Positions 52,480-61,477 of a stretch of DNA of 64,000 nt are shown here, piece by piece; positions within the stretch are counted from its first letter, which is position 1, and each line of letters starts with the position of its first letter. The stretch lies in contig JBATSB010000111.1 of the NCBI GenBank assembly GCA_049293015.1, forward strand, positions 25,299-89,298, in the 5' to 3' direction. A program made the position numbers and the translations under genes. This DNA comes from UBA2330 sp049293015 (GTDB lineage: Bacteria; Bacteroidota; Ignavibacteria; Tepidaquicellales; Tepidaquicellaceae). The notes under the pieces are model-generated. The model saw nothing but the letters and a program-made list of their open reading frames with translations. It did not search any database and was not told the origin of the DNA.

Positions 52480-53166
52480 ATGAAAAAAATTCTTATAATT
52501 GACGATGACAAAAAATTGTCAGATCTTCTTAAAGATTATCTGACAAAATACAGTTTTGATCCTTTTTCAGTTGAGAATCCATTAGACGGATTATCAGAAC
52601 TGGATAAAAACGATTATGACTTTGTGATTCTCGATATTATGATGCCTGATTTGGACGGGTTTGAAACGTTAAAAGAGATACGGAAAACTAAAGACATTCC
52701 TGTCATTATGCTCACAGCGAGGGGTGAAACTACAGATAAAATTGTCGGACTCGAACTTGGTGCCGATGATTATTTATCCAAACCATTTGAGCCGCGTGAA
52801 CTTCTTGCAAGGATACAATCTGTAATTCGAAGAACTGAAAATAAAAGAAACAGTAATTCTATTTTTGATTTTAAAGAACTGCATATAGATCCGTCTTCAA
52901 GGAAAACCCTTCTTCAGGGAAAGGCATTAGATCTGACATCAATGGAATTTGATATATTAATGCTGTTTGCGGAAAATAACGGTAAAGTTCTTTCAAGAGA
53001 TTATCTTATGCAAAAAGTAAAAGGCACTGTCTGGAATTACAATGACAGAAGCATAGATGTAATGGTCTCGAGACTCCGCAGCAAACTGCATAAGAAAAAA
53101 CTTGAATTCATTAAGACTGTTCAGTCGGTCGGTTATACATTTTTTGCGGAAGATGAAGAAGATTAA
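52480..53166 (+). CDS. OmpR/CpxR-family response regulator
   Basis: 228 residues from the ATG at 52480 (MKKILIIDDDKKL). An in-frame ATG six codons upstream lies inside the hairpin and would give an odd leader. The receiver domain has DDD at 8-10, phosphoacceptor D52 (VILDIMMPD), the Thr in MLTARG and K in LSKPFEP. The C-terminal winged helix ends in RSIDVMVSRLRSKL..IKTVQSVGYTF, typical of OmpR DNA-binding domains. It overlaps the kinase gene by 14 bases. Confidence 0.95.
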   Translation: MKKILIIDDDKKLSDLLKDYLTKYSFDPFSVENPLDGLSELDKNDYDFVILDIMMPDLDGFETLKEIRKTKDIPVIMLTARGETTDKIVGLELGADDYLSKPFEPRELLARIQSVIRRTENKRNSNSIFDFKELHIDPSSRKTLLQGKALDLTSMEFDILMLFAENNGKVLSRDYLMQKVKGTVWNYNDRSIDVMVSRLRSKLHKKKLEFIKTVQSVGYTFFAEDEED

Positions 53167-54442
53167 ATTTCCGATATTTCTTAAATTACTGCTGCTGTTT
53201 GCAGTATTCATTATAATAGTTAATCTGACAGCCGGGTTTATTGCAAAGATGAGTCTGGGAACTGATCCGGTTATAATGATAAACAATTATATCATGTCTC
53301 TGAATGAATACATAATTAAAGATATTGGAAATCCAATTGATCTGAAAAGAGCTGAAGAAATTGCAAAGGATAAAAATCTTGACATCAGAATTGAAACTGA
53401 TGAACTAAACTGGTCAAATTCAGACAGGATTCCGGATCTGAAAGAGCTGAGAACTTTCCCTGAATTCCGAGAAGGTGCTCAAAATTTCCCTATGAGATTT
53501 AAAGGCGGTCCTCTTTTTTTTACAAAGATCAATAATGGATATATTATTATCTCTCCTGCCAAACATATAGTATTCATTGAAAGAGAAAAAGCTATACTAC
53601 TAATTATATTAGCTATATCAATTCTCACACTGGTATTATACTTTGCACTTCGCTGGATATTCGGACCGATAAAATCCATTTCAAAAGATATTGAAGAAAT
53701 TTCTAAGGGAAATCTTAACACGAGAATAATTCTAAACCGAAGTGACGAGCTGGGGAGACTTGCTGATTCTATTAATGAGATGAAGGAAAAAATTTCCAAC
53801 ATGATAAATTCAAAAGAGTCTCTACTCATAGACGTTTCTCACGAGCTAAGAAGTCCGCTTACGAGGATCAAGCTCGCCTGTGAATTTATAGATGACGAAA
53901 AGCTAAGAAAGAAGATCAATGAAGATGTGAATGAACTTGAGTCTATGATCAAAGGATTATTGGATACTTACAGAAATGAAAATGCAGGTGTAGAAATTAA
54001 CAGAGAAGATTTAAATCTATCAGAACTTTTGAATAATGTTGCTATAAAATTCAACTCAGACAGACTGATTAATATAAATGAATCAGGGGATTTTTTTATA
54101 AATGCTGATAAAGTCGGAATGGAAACTGTTTTAAGAAATGTAATTGACAATGCTTTGAAATATTCCGAAGACAAACCGGTGACAGTGAAATTATCGGGTA
54201 ACAAAGATACTGCAAAGCTTTCTATAATGGATGATGGCAAAGGAATTGAAAAAGACGAACTTGTAAAAATATTCGAGCCATTTTACAGAACGGATAAATC
54301 AAGAAATAAAAAAATACAGGGATATGGATTAGGGCTGAGTTTGGTGAAAAAAATTCTCGACGGTCATGGATTACAACATGAAATTAAAAGTGAATCCGGC
54401 GTTGGTTCTGAGTTTATAATTCATTTTCCTCTGATCAGATAA
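53153..54442 (+). CDS. CpxA-like sensor histidine kinase
   Basis: 429 residues from the ATG at 53153 (MKKIKFPIFLKLLLLF). Two membrane segments (residues about 7-30 and 146-170) enclose a periplasmic sensor of roughly 115 residues. A HAMP region (RWIFGPIKSISKDIEEISKGNLNTRI) follows, then the H-box SHELRSPLTRIKLACEF and the ATPase boxes: N (NVIDNALKYS), G1 (DDGKGIEKD), F and G2 (GYGLGLSLVKKIL). It forms a pair with the preceding regulator. The stimulus is probably envelope stress, by context with the Spy-like gene. Confidence 0.95.
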   Translation: MKKIKFPIFLKLLLLFAVFIIIVNLTAGFIAKMSLGTDPVIMINNYIMSLNEYIIKDIGNPIDLKRAEEIAKDKNLDIRIETDELNWSNSDRIPDLKELRTFPEFREGAQNFPMRFKGGPLFFTKINNGYIIISPAKHIVFIEREKAILLIILAISILTLVLYFALRWIFGPIKSISKDIEEISKGNLNTRIILNRSDELGRLADSINEMKEKISNMINSKESLLIDVSHELRSPLTRIKLACEFIDDEKLRKKINEDVNELESMIKGLLDTYRNENAGVEINREDLNLSELLNNVAIKFNSDRLININESGDFFINADKVGMETVLRNVIDNALKYSEDKPVTVKLSGNKDTAKLSIMDDGKGIEKDELVKIFEPFYRTDKSRNKKIQGYGLGLSLVKKILDGHGLQHEIKSESGVGSEFIIHFPLIR

Positions 54443-54762
54443 TTTTAAAAAGCAGTTATAAACTTCCAGTTTCCAAAGAGTCACGTACTTTTCAGACTCT
54501 GCGGATCTCCGATTTTAATAATCGCTGTCAAACCAACTTTTCTAAAGTCATTTTCTCATTTAACGGTATAATAGAATTATAAAACCACTATTTTGATAAA
54601 TATAAAAACATATGTGGAAATTTATAGTTTAGTTTTTTATTTTAACCTACAGATTATAAACCCTCGCATATAAATTTTCTTAATGTAATTTAAATTTAAG
54701 CCATCGTGTTAAGAGAATATTAAATTTTCTGAAATCATATCCCGCTAAAAGCAGAGTCTTAA
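54443..54762. other. Gene-free stretch with one hairpin repeat
   Basis: 320 A+T-rich bases between the kinase gene and the large surface protein gene. The only structure I see is the GCAGAGTC-type hairpin at 54475-54504. Confidence 0.6.
54475..54504. repeat. GCAGAGTC-type hairpin repeat, copy 5
   Basis: AAAGAGTCACGTACTTTTCA then GACTCTGCGG, 32 bases after the histidine kinase stop codon. The left arm has lost its outer GC. Confidence 0.7.
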
Positions 54763-57657
54763 ATGAGAAATTATTTAAAAATTGCGCTTGGTATTCTTAT
54801 CATCTTTATTTCAACCGGAGATTCATATTCTCAGTTTGTGAATTTCGGCAGGAATAAAGTTCAGTATGCAGATTTTGAATGGAGTATTCTTTCGACAGAA
54901 CACTTTAAGATATACTATTATCAGGATGCAAAAGAGCTTGCTGAGATCGGAGCTAATTACGCTGAAGAAAGTTACAGAGAGCATCAGGAAAAATTTAAGC
55001 ACTCACTCGTCGATACAGTTCCAATGATTTTCTATACATCTCCTCTACATTTCAAACAGACAAATACAACTCCAGGATTAATTCCTGATGGTGTCGGAGG
55101 ATTTTTTGAGTTTATAAAAGGAAGAGTTGTAATTCCTTTTGAGGGATCGCTTTCACAGTTCAGGCATGTCATAAAACATGAACTTGTCCATGTATTTATG
55201 ATGAGTAAAATAGGTAATGTGCAGAAGACTCACAGAAAATCTGTTGGCGCAGCACCGCCTTTGTGGTTTACAGAAGGTCTTGCAGAATTCTGGTCCACGC
55301 AATGGGATACACAGGCTGACATGGTTTTAAAAGATGCTGTACTTACCGGATATCTTCCGGGACTTAACAACTGGGAAAGAGTTTACGGGACATATCTGAT
55401 GTATAAACTTGGTCAGAAAGTACTTGAATACATTGCTTTAAATTTTGGTGAAGATAAGATACTTCAGCTTATCGATAATTTCTGGATCGATGAGAATTTT
55501 TCAAATGTAATGCAATATACGCTTGGGTTTGATTATGCTCAGTTTGATAAGAATTTTCTTTACTGGCTGGAAAAGCAATATTATCCTGAATATAAAGATC
55601 TGGATGATCCTTCAGCGGTGTCAGAAAATATTTACACGGAATCATTTGCGCATAAGCCGACATATTCAAATGCTAACGGCAAACAGGAAGTTTTTTTTAT
55701 TGGAAATAAAACGGGTTTTACAAGTATTTTTAAACTTAACTTACGAAAGCTCAGTGACGGCGCTGATCTTGTTATCGGCGGGGAGTCAAGTGATGAATTC
55801 GAACAGTTCCATTTTTTCAGGACGGGCATTGATGTTTCATCAACAGGAAATCTTGCATTCATTACTCAAAAAGGAAATGCAGACGCACTTCACATTCTTA
55901 ATACCAGGACAAATGAAGTAACAGCCGATTATTCCTTTCCGGATATTGTAAGTATTGGTTCACCTTCATGGAGTCGTGACGGTAATAAAATTGTATTTCC
56001 TGCAACGGATTTTGGAGGTATAAATGATCTGTACATTCTGGACCTTTTGACAAATGAAATCACAAGACTTACAAATGATTATTATGATGACAGAGATCCT
56101 GATTTTTCTCCCGATGGATCTCACATTGTTTTTTCCTCAGACAGGACTACCTTTGGTAAAAAGAAAGCATATAATTTATTTCTATATGAAATAAAAACAG
56201 GCAGGATAGATTATCTGACTATCGGTGACCAAATCGACTATGCACCTAATTTTTCAGAGGACGGTACTAAGATCATTTTTACTTCTGACATTAACGGACC
56301 GCAGAATATCTGGATGATAGATCTGAAAAAATCTATTACATCAGAAAAATCCGAATCAGGTACAAACAATATTGAAGACAATAGGGGTTTAAATTATGAT
56401 GATCTGGAAATGAGACAGATCACATATTTTATTTCTGCAGCCTATGATCCTAAATGGAGCGGTAAGGACAGAATTGTATTTTCTTCATTTGAAAAAGGTT
56501 CTATCAGTATAAAAATGTTAAGGCACATTCAGGAGAGATATGACAGCAGTATGAATGTTGTAAAAACCAATATTAAGGAGAAAGGTGAAAACTGGACAGC
56601 CGATAAAATAAAAAGTTATAAAAGTAAAAATAATGTTCCCTATAAAAAAGATTTTTCTTTAGATATTGCTACTACTGCTTTGACTGTAGATCCTGTATTC
56701 GGAGCAAACACCGGCGGTATCATTTCACTAAGTGATCTTTTAGGAAATGAAAAATATTATTTTCTGATATTTAATAATTCAAATGGAAGCGAAGATTTCT
56801 GGAACAGTTTTAATATTGCAATATCAAAAATTTCTATTGAGAACAGATTAAATTATGCATACGGAATCTATCATCTGTCAGGAAGAAGGTATGATCTGGG
56901 TGAATATAATTCGTCATTTTATGAAAGACAATACGGCGGGTATCTTAGTCTGGCATATCCATTATCATTTTTCAGAAGACTTGAAATGACTACAAGTCTT
57001 TCTCAATCTACAAGAAGTTATGATCTTTTTGATAATACACGATCACTTCTTCTTTCAAATTTTATCAGTTACGTAAAAGACAATACTCTCTGGAATTATA
57101 CCGGTCCGATGGACGGTGAAAGAGTTAACCTCACACTTGGATATACTACAGATATTGCAAATTCAAATATAAATTATTATTCAATATTTTTTGATTTCAG
57201 AAAATATTTCAGACTTGGAGGACCGACAGCTCTCGCATTAAGAACACAATTTTTTATGAACGAAGGTAAGGAAGAAAGAAGATTTTTCATGGGCGGCAGT
57301 TGGTCTCTCAGAGGATGGCCGTTAAATTCTATAAGAGGAAGTAAGCTGTGGCAGACAAATCTTGAATTAAGATTCCCACTTCTGAACGTAATAGCTCTGA
57401 GATTCCCACTGGGAATAGGATTTGATTTTCCGGGAATTCAAGGCGCAGTTTATTTTGATGCAGGAAATGCGTGGGATCGAAACTATACAAATGTTTATAC
57501 AAACACTTACACCCGCGGCAGTATAGGAGCAGGGATCAGATTAAATGCACTCGGGCTTGTCGTTCTCAGATATGATTTTGGAAAAAGGATTGAAGAAAAT
57601 TTTACAAAGCTGCAGGGTGATCTTTATCAAAATTTTTATTTCGGATATAATTTTTAA
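54763..57657 (+). CDS. Gluzincin-like metallopeptidase / TolB propeller / Omp85-type barrel fusion
   Basis: 964 residues with a signal peptide (residues 1-23). Residues about 25-270 carry a zinc-peptidase site H139-E140-L-V-H143 and a probable third ligand E171 in WFTEGLAEFW, as in peptidase-MA-like gluzincins. Residues about 280-590 are TolB/WD40-like blades (SWSRDGNKIVF, DFSPDGSHIVFSSDR, NFSEDGTKIIFTSD, KWSGKDRIVFSSF). Residues about 640-964 look like an Omp85/BamA-type 16-strand barrel: GGSWSLRGWPLNSIRGS, WQTNLELRFP, AVYFDAGNAWD, SIGAGIRLNALGLVVLRYDFG and a terminal aromatic strand FYFGYNF. It is likely an outer-membrane protein with a periplasmic or external peptidase. Confidence 0.85.
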   Translation: MRNYLKIALGILIIFISTGDSYSQFVNFGRNKVQYADFEWSILSTEHFKIYYYQDAKELAEIGANYAEESYREHQEKFKHSLVDTVPMIFYTSPLHFKQTNTTPGLIPDGVGGFFEFIKGRVVIPFEGSLSQFRHVIKHELVHVFMMSKIGNVQKTHRKSVGAAPPLWFTEGLAEFWSTQWDTQADMVLKDAVLTGYLPGLNNWERVYGTYLMYKLGQKVLEYIALNFGEDKILQLIDNFWIDENFSNVMQYTLGFDYAQFDKNFLYWLEKQYYPEYKDLDDPSAVSENIYTESFAHKPTYSNANGKQEVFFIGNKTGFTSIFKLNLRKLSDGADLVIGGESSDEFEQFHFFRTGIDVSSTGNLAFITQKGNADALHILNTRTNEVTADYSFPDIVSIGSPSWSRDGNKIVFPATDFGGINDLYILDLLTNEITRLTNDYYDDRDPDFSPDGSHIVFSSDRTTFGKKKAYNLFLYEIKTGRIDYLTIGDQIDYAPNFSEDGTKIIFTSDINGPQNIWMIDLKKSITSEKSESGTNNIEDNRGLNYDDLEMRQITYFISAAYDPKWSGKDRIVFSSFEKGSISIKMLRHIQERYDSSMNVVKTNIKEKGENWTADKIKSYKSKNNVPYKKDFSLDIATTALTVDPVFGANTGGIISLSDLLGNEKYYFLIFNNSNGSEDFWNSFNIAISKISIENRLNYAYGIYHLSGRRYDLGEYNSSFYERQYGGYLSLAYPLSFFRRLEMTTSLSQSTRSYDLFDNTRSLLLSNFISYVKDNTLWNYTGPMDGERVNLTLGYTTDIANSNINYYSIFFDFRKYFRLGGPTALALRTQFFMNEGKEERRFFMGGSWSLRGWPLNSIRGSKLWQTNLELRFPLLNVIALRFPLGIGFDFPGIQGAVYFDAGNAWDRNYTNVYTNTYTRGSIGAGIRLNALGLVVLRYDFGKRIEENFTKLQGDLYQNFYFGYNF

Positions 57658-57750
57658 ATAAACGTTTTATCCTTTTTTACTCATCTGGTCACCCTAATAT
57701 TTTTGAAGGAATAATTTCTTATTAACGTTAGAAGTAATTTTTTTTAAAAT

Positions 57751-58021
57751 TCCCGCCTGTAATACATTGCCGTTAAGAATTCTTAAGAAATTGAAAAAAT
57801 AAAATATCCTTGTCTGAGAAATTTGCGGAGCAAATTTTGAGTTGGATATTTTATTTCAATTTCGAAAAGAATTTAGGCAATTTATTACCAGCGGGCGACT
57901 TTTCTTTGTTACTTTTGGAGCCTGTCCCCTCATGCTCTTAGAGGGGAGTCGTTCAAAAGAAAGTAAGTAGAAAAAAACGAATCTTGAATTTTGTAATTAA
58001 AACGCTTTTGGAAAGATGTAA
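57751..58021. repeat. About 270-bp structured dispersed repeat, copy B
   Basis: Same order of elements as 33130-33395: CCCGCCTGTAATACATTGCC, TTAAGAATTCTTAA, the long AAAATATCC..GGATATTTT stem and the CCCCTC..GAGGGG hairpin. Base differences are few in the first 200 positions and rise in the last 60. One difference (AATTTGCGGAGCAAATT against AATTTGCGAAGCAAATT) falls in a loop. It occupies the gap between the fusion protein and ubiX. Confidence 0.88.
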
Positions 58022-58150
58022 AATTAATACTTTTTTAAAATAGAAATGGGACACTCAATCAACAAATCAATTGTCAGTGTTTACAGGGGTTTGAATACAT
58101 ATTTACTCAGTTCTTGAAAAAGTGCGGAAATCAGGTCACGTTTTTATCTT

Positions 58151-58801
58151 TTATGCAGGCGGATGGCTGTTCATATTTAAAATGTCCATAACTTTTCCTG
58201 CGATGTGATCAGCCAGATCATTAAAATCACCAGGACTGTATTCAAAACTTGGCATCGCCGGTACAATCTTTCCTCCCGCTTCAATAACTTTTATCATATT
58301 GCTTAGATGGATCTTGTTTAATGGAGTTTCTCTCGGAACTATCACAAGAGGTTTGGAATATGACAAACCGTAATCTGCAGACTTTTCCATTAGTGTTTTA
58401 CACTCTCCGTTTGCAATACCGGCAAGTATTCCCATTGAGCAGGGGGCGATTACCATTCCGTGACAATTAAACTTATTCGTAAATATTTCTGATTTTAGAT
58501 CAAGGTTATTATGAAATGTAACGGTAGATTTTAATATCATGATCTCCGGAAATAAAGTCTGAATCACATTCGGCTTAAGATCGATCCCGCATTCTCTGAA
58601 CATTGTGTATGCTGCATATTCAGATAAAATAAGATCTACATTGAAATCATTAATAAGAAGAGCTCTTAAAATCCTGAGTCCGTAAATTGCACCGCTTGTC
58701 CCTGTCATTGCAAGAATGATGTTCTTCCCTTCTCCGTCATAAGTCTTTATTAAAGATGATGTTTCTGTCTGAGTAACTCCGGATATTTTCTCGTCCGCCA
58801 T
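58151..58801 (-). CDS. ubiX: UbiX-family flavin prenyltransferase
   Basis: 216 residues. The FMN-binding block IILAMTGTSGAIYGLRILRAL, the middle VIAPCSMGILAGIANGECKTLMEKSADYGL and the late PLVIVPRETPLNKIHLSNMIKVIEAGGKIVPAMPSFEYSP are hallmarks. It makes prenylated FMN, the cofactor of UbiD-type decarboxylases used in quinone synthesis and aromatic-acid metabolism. A 22-residue N-terminal extension is unusual. UbiD is not in the window. It is the last gene of a minus-strand unit, 8 bases after the permease gene. Confidence 0.95.
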   Translation of the reverse strand: MADEKISGVTQTETSSLIKTYDGEGKNIILAMTGTSGAIYGLRILRALLINDFNVDLILSEYAAYTMFRECGIDLKPNVIQTLFPEIMILKSTVTFHNNLDLKSEIFTNKFNCHGMVIAPCSMGILAGIANGECKTLMEKSADYGLSYSKPLVIVPRETPLNKIHLSNMIKVIEAGGKIVPAMPSFEYSPGDFNDLADHIAGKVMDILNMNSHPPA

Positions 58802-58809
58802 AGTTGAAT

Positions 58810-60351
58810 TTAGTTTCGGTTTAATAAATATGAGACTGCTACAAATAATACTGTCGCAGCTATTACAAATATAATATTTTGAAATATAAAAATCTGAATT
58901 AAAAACACTGCTACTCCGATGACCATCGATAGTATCACTTCGAGAAACCGTGTTGCAGAATTATATTTTGAACTCTCCAAAGTGAAAGGTATTGTCTTGT
59001 CAAAAAATGAAGCAACTGAAATCACAAAATAAACAGAACTTGATATATAAATAAAATTAAGGAATATTGTCAGCATATCTGCTTTGATTAAAAGCATTAA
59101 AAAAATAAATACAAGCATCGGAAGGATCATTGCAAAATATATAAATGAATTTACACCTCTAATATAAGATGAAATATTTCCGGATGGCAGAGAATCAAAT
59201 ATCCAGATGGTATCTGACGAACTGTCATCGAGAATTTTTGTATTTGATATCAGCATCCGTGCACACAGAAGAACAGTGAGCGACACGGTAGGACTGACTA
59301 CTAAAAATGCTTTTTTTAAAAAACCTGATTTGCTTTCAAAAAATAAATATTCAACAGAGTCTGAAAAAAACCCGATCATTACTACAATGACAGGTATTAT
59401 CAAGAGCGGAATATATTTTAATCTCAGATAGCGGGAATTTTTTATATGATCTTTTACCAGACGGAAAGAAGCCAGTTCGATATTGCCGCCTGGTAGCAGC
59501 CGTGTAAGAAATTCAGATGCATTTTTAAATTGAGGGAAATTGAATTTTGATGTTTTATTTCTTTTGAGAGACAAAGAATTTTCTAAAAGAATATTATATC
59601 TGCCGGAAATAAATTTATACAGCATAAAAAATACAACCGAACATACCGTCAGTAATAATAAAAATATTAAAGGTTCATATACTGATCCTGAAAAAAATGA
59701 TTGAGGAAGATATTTAATAAACTCGTTTGAAAGTATATCCTGCTTCTGAATTATCTGAGAATCGAAGGTAGAAGGTCTGCTGCCTTTTGAAGTGGAATAG
59801 AATACGAAAATAAAAAATAAGAACTGGAATAAGTTTAAAAAAATAGTAGAGTATTTTTTTAGATAGATCAGTATCAGACAATAGATCAGTGTAACGGATC
59901 CAATTGATAAATAGCAAAACAAAATATTTGTAAAGAAGAAAGAAACAGAAAGTGCTGCACTTTCAGAAATGAAATAAAAAAAAATTATCTGCGGTACAGA
60001 AGCTGTGATAATAAATATTAAAAGATAAACAACTGCGGATAAAAACTTAGCGGAAAACACCTGTCCGATTCTAATGGGAAGAGATCTGAGAATATCTATG
60101 CTACCGGTTGCAAGAAACAGATTATTAAAATCATTAATCACGATCATTGTCAGCAGAAACAGGTTTGAAGTAAGAGACATGATCACAAAACTTCTCTCGT
60201 CATACACCAGACTAAAACTGAATGAGAGCATGGTATTTGAAAAAAGATAAGCTATAACAATGCCTGCAAGTTTTTTAAAACCTGAATTATCCTTATCTCT
60301 GTAATCAAGTTTTTGAAATAATAAAAAAAGAGATACAGTATTTCCCTTCAT
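58810..60351 (-). CDS. ABC-2-like multi-spanning membrane protein
   Basis: 513 residues with about 12 hydrophobic segments. The N-terminal part with NLFLLTMIVINDFNNLFLATGSIDILRSLPIRIGQVFSAKFLSAVVYLLIF resembles ABC-2 type exporter permeases, where a cytoplasmic loop leads to TM segments. A second similar region starts near residue 300. No ATPase gene is adjacent, so assignment to an ABC exporter is tentative. It starts one base after mltG ends. Confidence 0.65.
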   Translation of the reverse strand: MKGNTVSLFLLFQKLDYRDKDNSGFKKLAGIVIAYLFSNTMLSFSFSLVYDERSFVIMSLTSNLFLLTMIVINDFNNLFLATGSIDILRSLPIRIGQVFSAKFLSAVVYLLIFIITASVPQIIFFYFISESAALSVSFFFTNILFCYLSIGSVTLIYCLILIYLKKYSTIFLNLFQFLFFIFVFYSTSKGSRPSTFDSQIIQKQDILSNEFIKYLPQSFFSGSVYEPLIFLLLLTVCSVVFFMLYKFISGRYNILLENSLSLKRNKTSKFNFPQFKNASEFLTRLLPGGNIELASFRLVKDHIKNSRYLRLKYIPLLIIPVIVVMIGFFSDSVEYLFFESKSGFLKKAFLVVSPTVSLTVLLCARMLISNTKILDDSSSDTIWIFDSLPSGNISSYIRGVNSFIYFAMILPMLVFIFLMLLIKADMLTIFLNFIYISSSVYFVISVASFFDKTIPFTLESSKYNSATRFLEVILSMVIGVAVFLIQIFIFQNIIFVIAATVLFVAVSYLLNRN

Positions 60352-60352
60352 A

Positions 60353-61411
60353 TTATTTCCCTGAATTTTTTTTAGCTTTATTTTCCCTGAGTTTTTTCTT
60401 GTACTCTTTTATTGCATTAAGATGCTGATCATAAGTTTCAGAAAAATTATGACCGCCATCGCCTGTTGCCACAAAAAAAATGAACTTATTGTCATCTGGA
60501 TTCAAAGCAGCGAGTATAGCTTTCAAACCCGGATTGTTAATGGGTCCCGGAGGCAGACCTTTATTCTGATAGGTATTATAAGGAGATTTAAATTTCAGAT
60601 CTTCGAAAAGAAGTCTTGGCTTTGGACCGCCGGGTATTACATACTGAACTGTCGGGTCAGCTTCAAGCCGCATATTTTTTCTTAGGCGGTTGTGATATAC
60701 ACCTGATATTATTGGCTTCTCTTCTGCAATGTTAGTCTCACCTTCGATGATAGATGCAAGAGTAATTATTGAAAGCAATGTATCTTTGTTATTCTGTATC
60801 ACAGATTCTACTTCTTCATTATCTAAAACTTTTTCACGAAATTTATCAAAAAGGATTTCTACTAATTCTTTTTCAGTGACCTGCAAAGAGACTTCATATG
60901 TATCAGGAAATAAAAACCCTTCAAGATTTTTGATCCTGTTTTTTAAACCCAAAATATTTATCAGTGAATCATTTGATGCTTCCAGTAAAAACTTTTTCTC
61001 AGAAAGCATAAACTTTTTTTCAGCAAAAGTTGCAATTTTTTTTAAGGTATAACCTTCGGGAATAATGATCTTCGCAAGCTGAACTGTATTGTCTGTTAAG
61101 ATTCTGATAAGATCAATATTGCTCATACCGTTTTGAAGAATGTAGTTCTTTGAGATTATGTTACCGTCGTTTTGAGTAAGCATTACGGCAATTTTGAACA
61201 GCAGTTTGTCAGCGATAATATCATTTTTTTCAAGATCATCAATAATACTGTTGAGACTTGAGCCCTGTGTTATAGAAAATTTCTTTTCTGCAGAGCCGTC
61301 CCAGAAATATTTAAAAAAAAAGATCTGATAAACGGAAAAAGATATCAAAATTATATTCAGAATGAGAATATAAATGTAATATCTTTTAATTTTAGATATT
61401 AAAAATTCCAA
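60353..61411 (-). CDS. mltG: Endolytic peptidoglycan transglycosylase MltG
   Basis: 352 residues with one N-terminal membrane segment (about residues 12-33). A LysM-like part (ITQGSSLNSIIDDLEKNDII) and IIPEGYTLKKIA precede the catalytic region ITLASIIEGETNIAEEKPIISGVYHNRLRKNMRLEADPTVQYVI, where the Glu in IEGET is the catalytic residue. PYNTYQNKGLPPGPINNPGLKAILAALNP is a strong family block. It cleaves nascent glycan strands at the inner membrane and sets their length. Confidence 0.96.
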   Translation of the reverse strand: MEFLISKIKRYYIYILILNIILISFSVYQIFFFKYFWDGSAEKKFSITQGSSLNSIIDDLEKNDIIADKLLFKIAVMLTQNDGNIISKNYILQNGMSNIDLIRILTDNTVQLAKIIIPEGYTLKKIATFAEKKFMLSEKKFLLEASNDSLINILGLKNRIKNLEGFLFPDTYEVSLQVTEKELVEILFDKFREKVLDNEEVESVIQNNKDTLLSIITLASIIEGETNIAEEKPIISGVYHNRLRKNMRLEADPTVQYVIPGGPKPRLLFEDLKFKSPYNTYQNKGLPPGPINNPGLKAILAALNPDDNKFIFFVATGDGGHNFSETYDQHLNAIKEYKKKLRENKAKKNSGK

Positions 61412-61477
61412 TTAAATTATTTGGATTTTTTGGATATTTAAGTACTTTGTAAGCCCAAAGTAATATCAAGATTTAAA

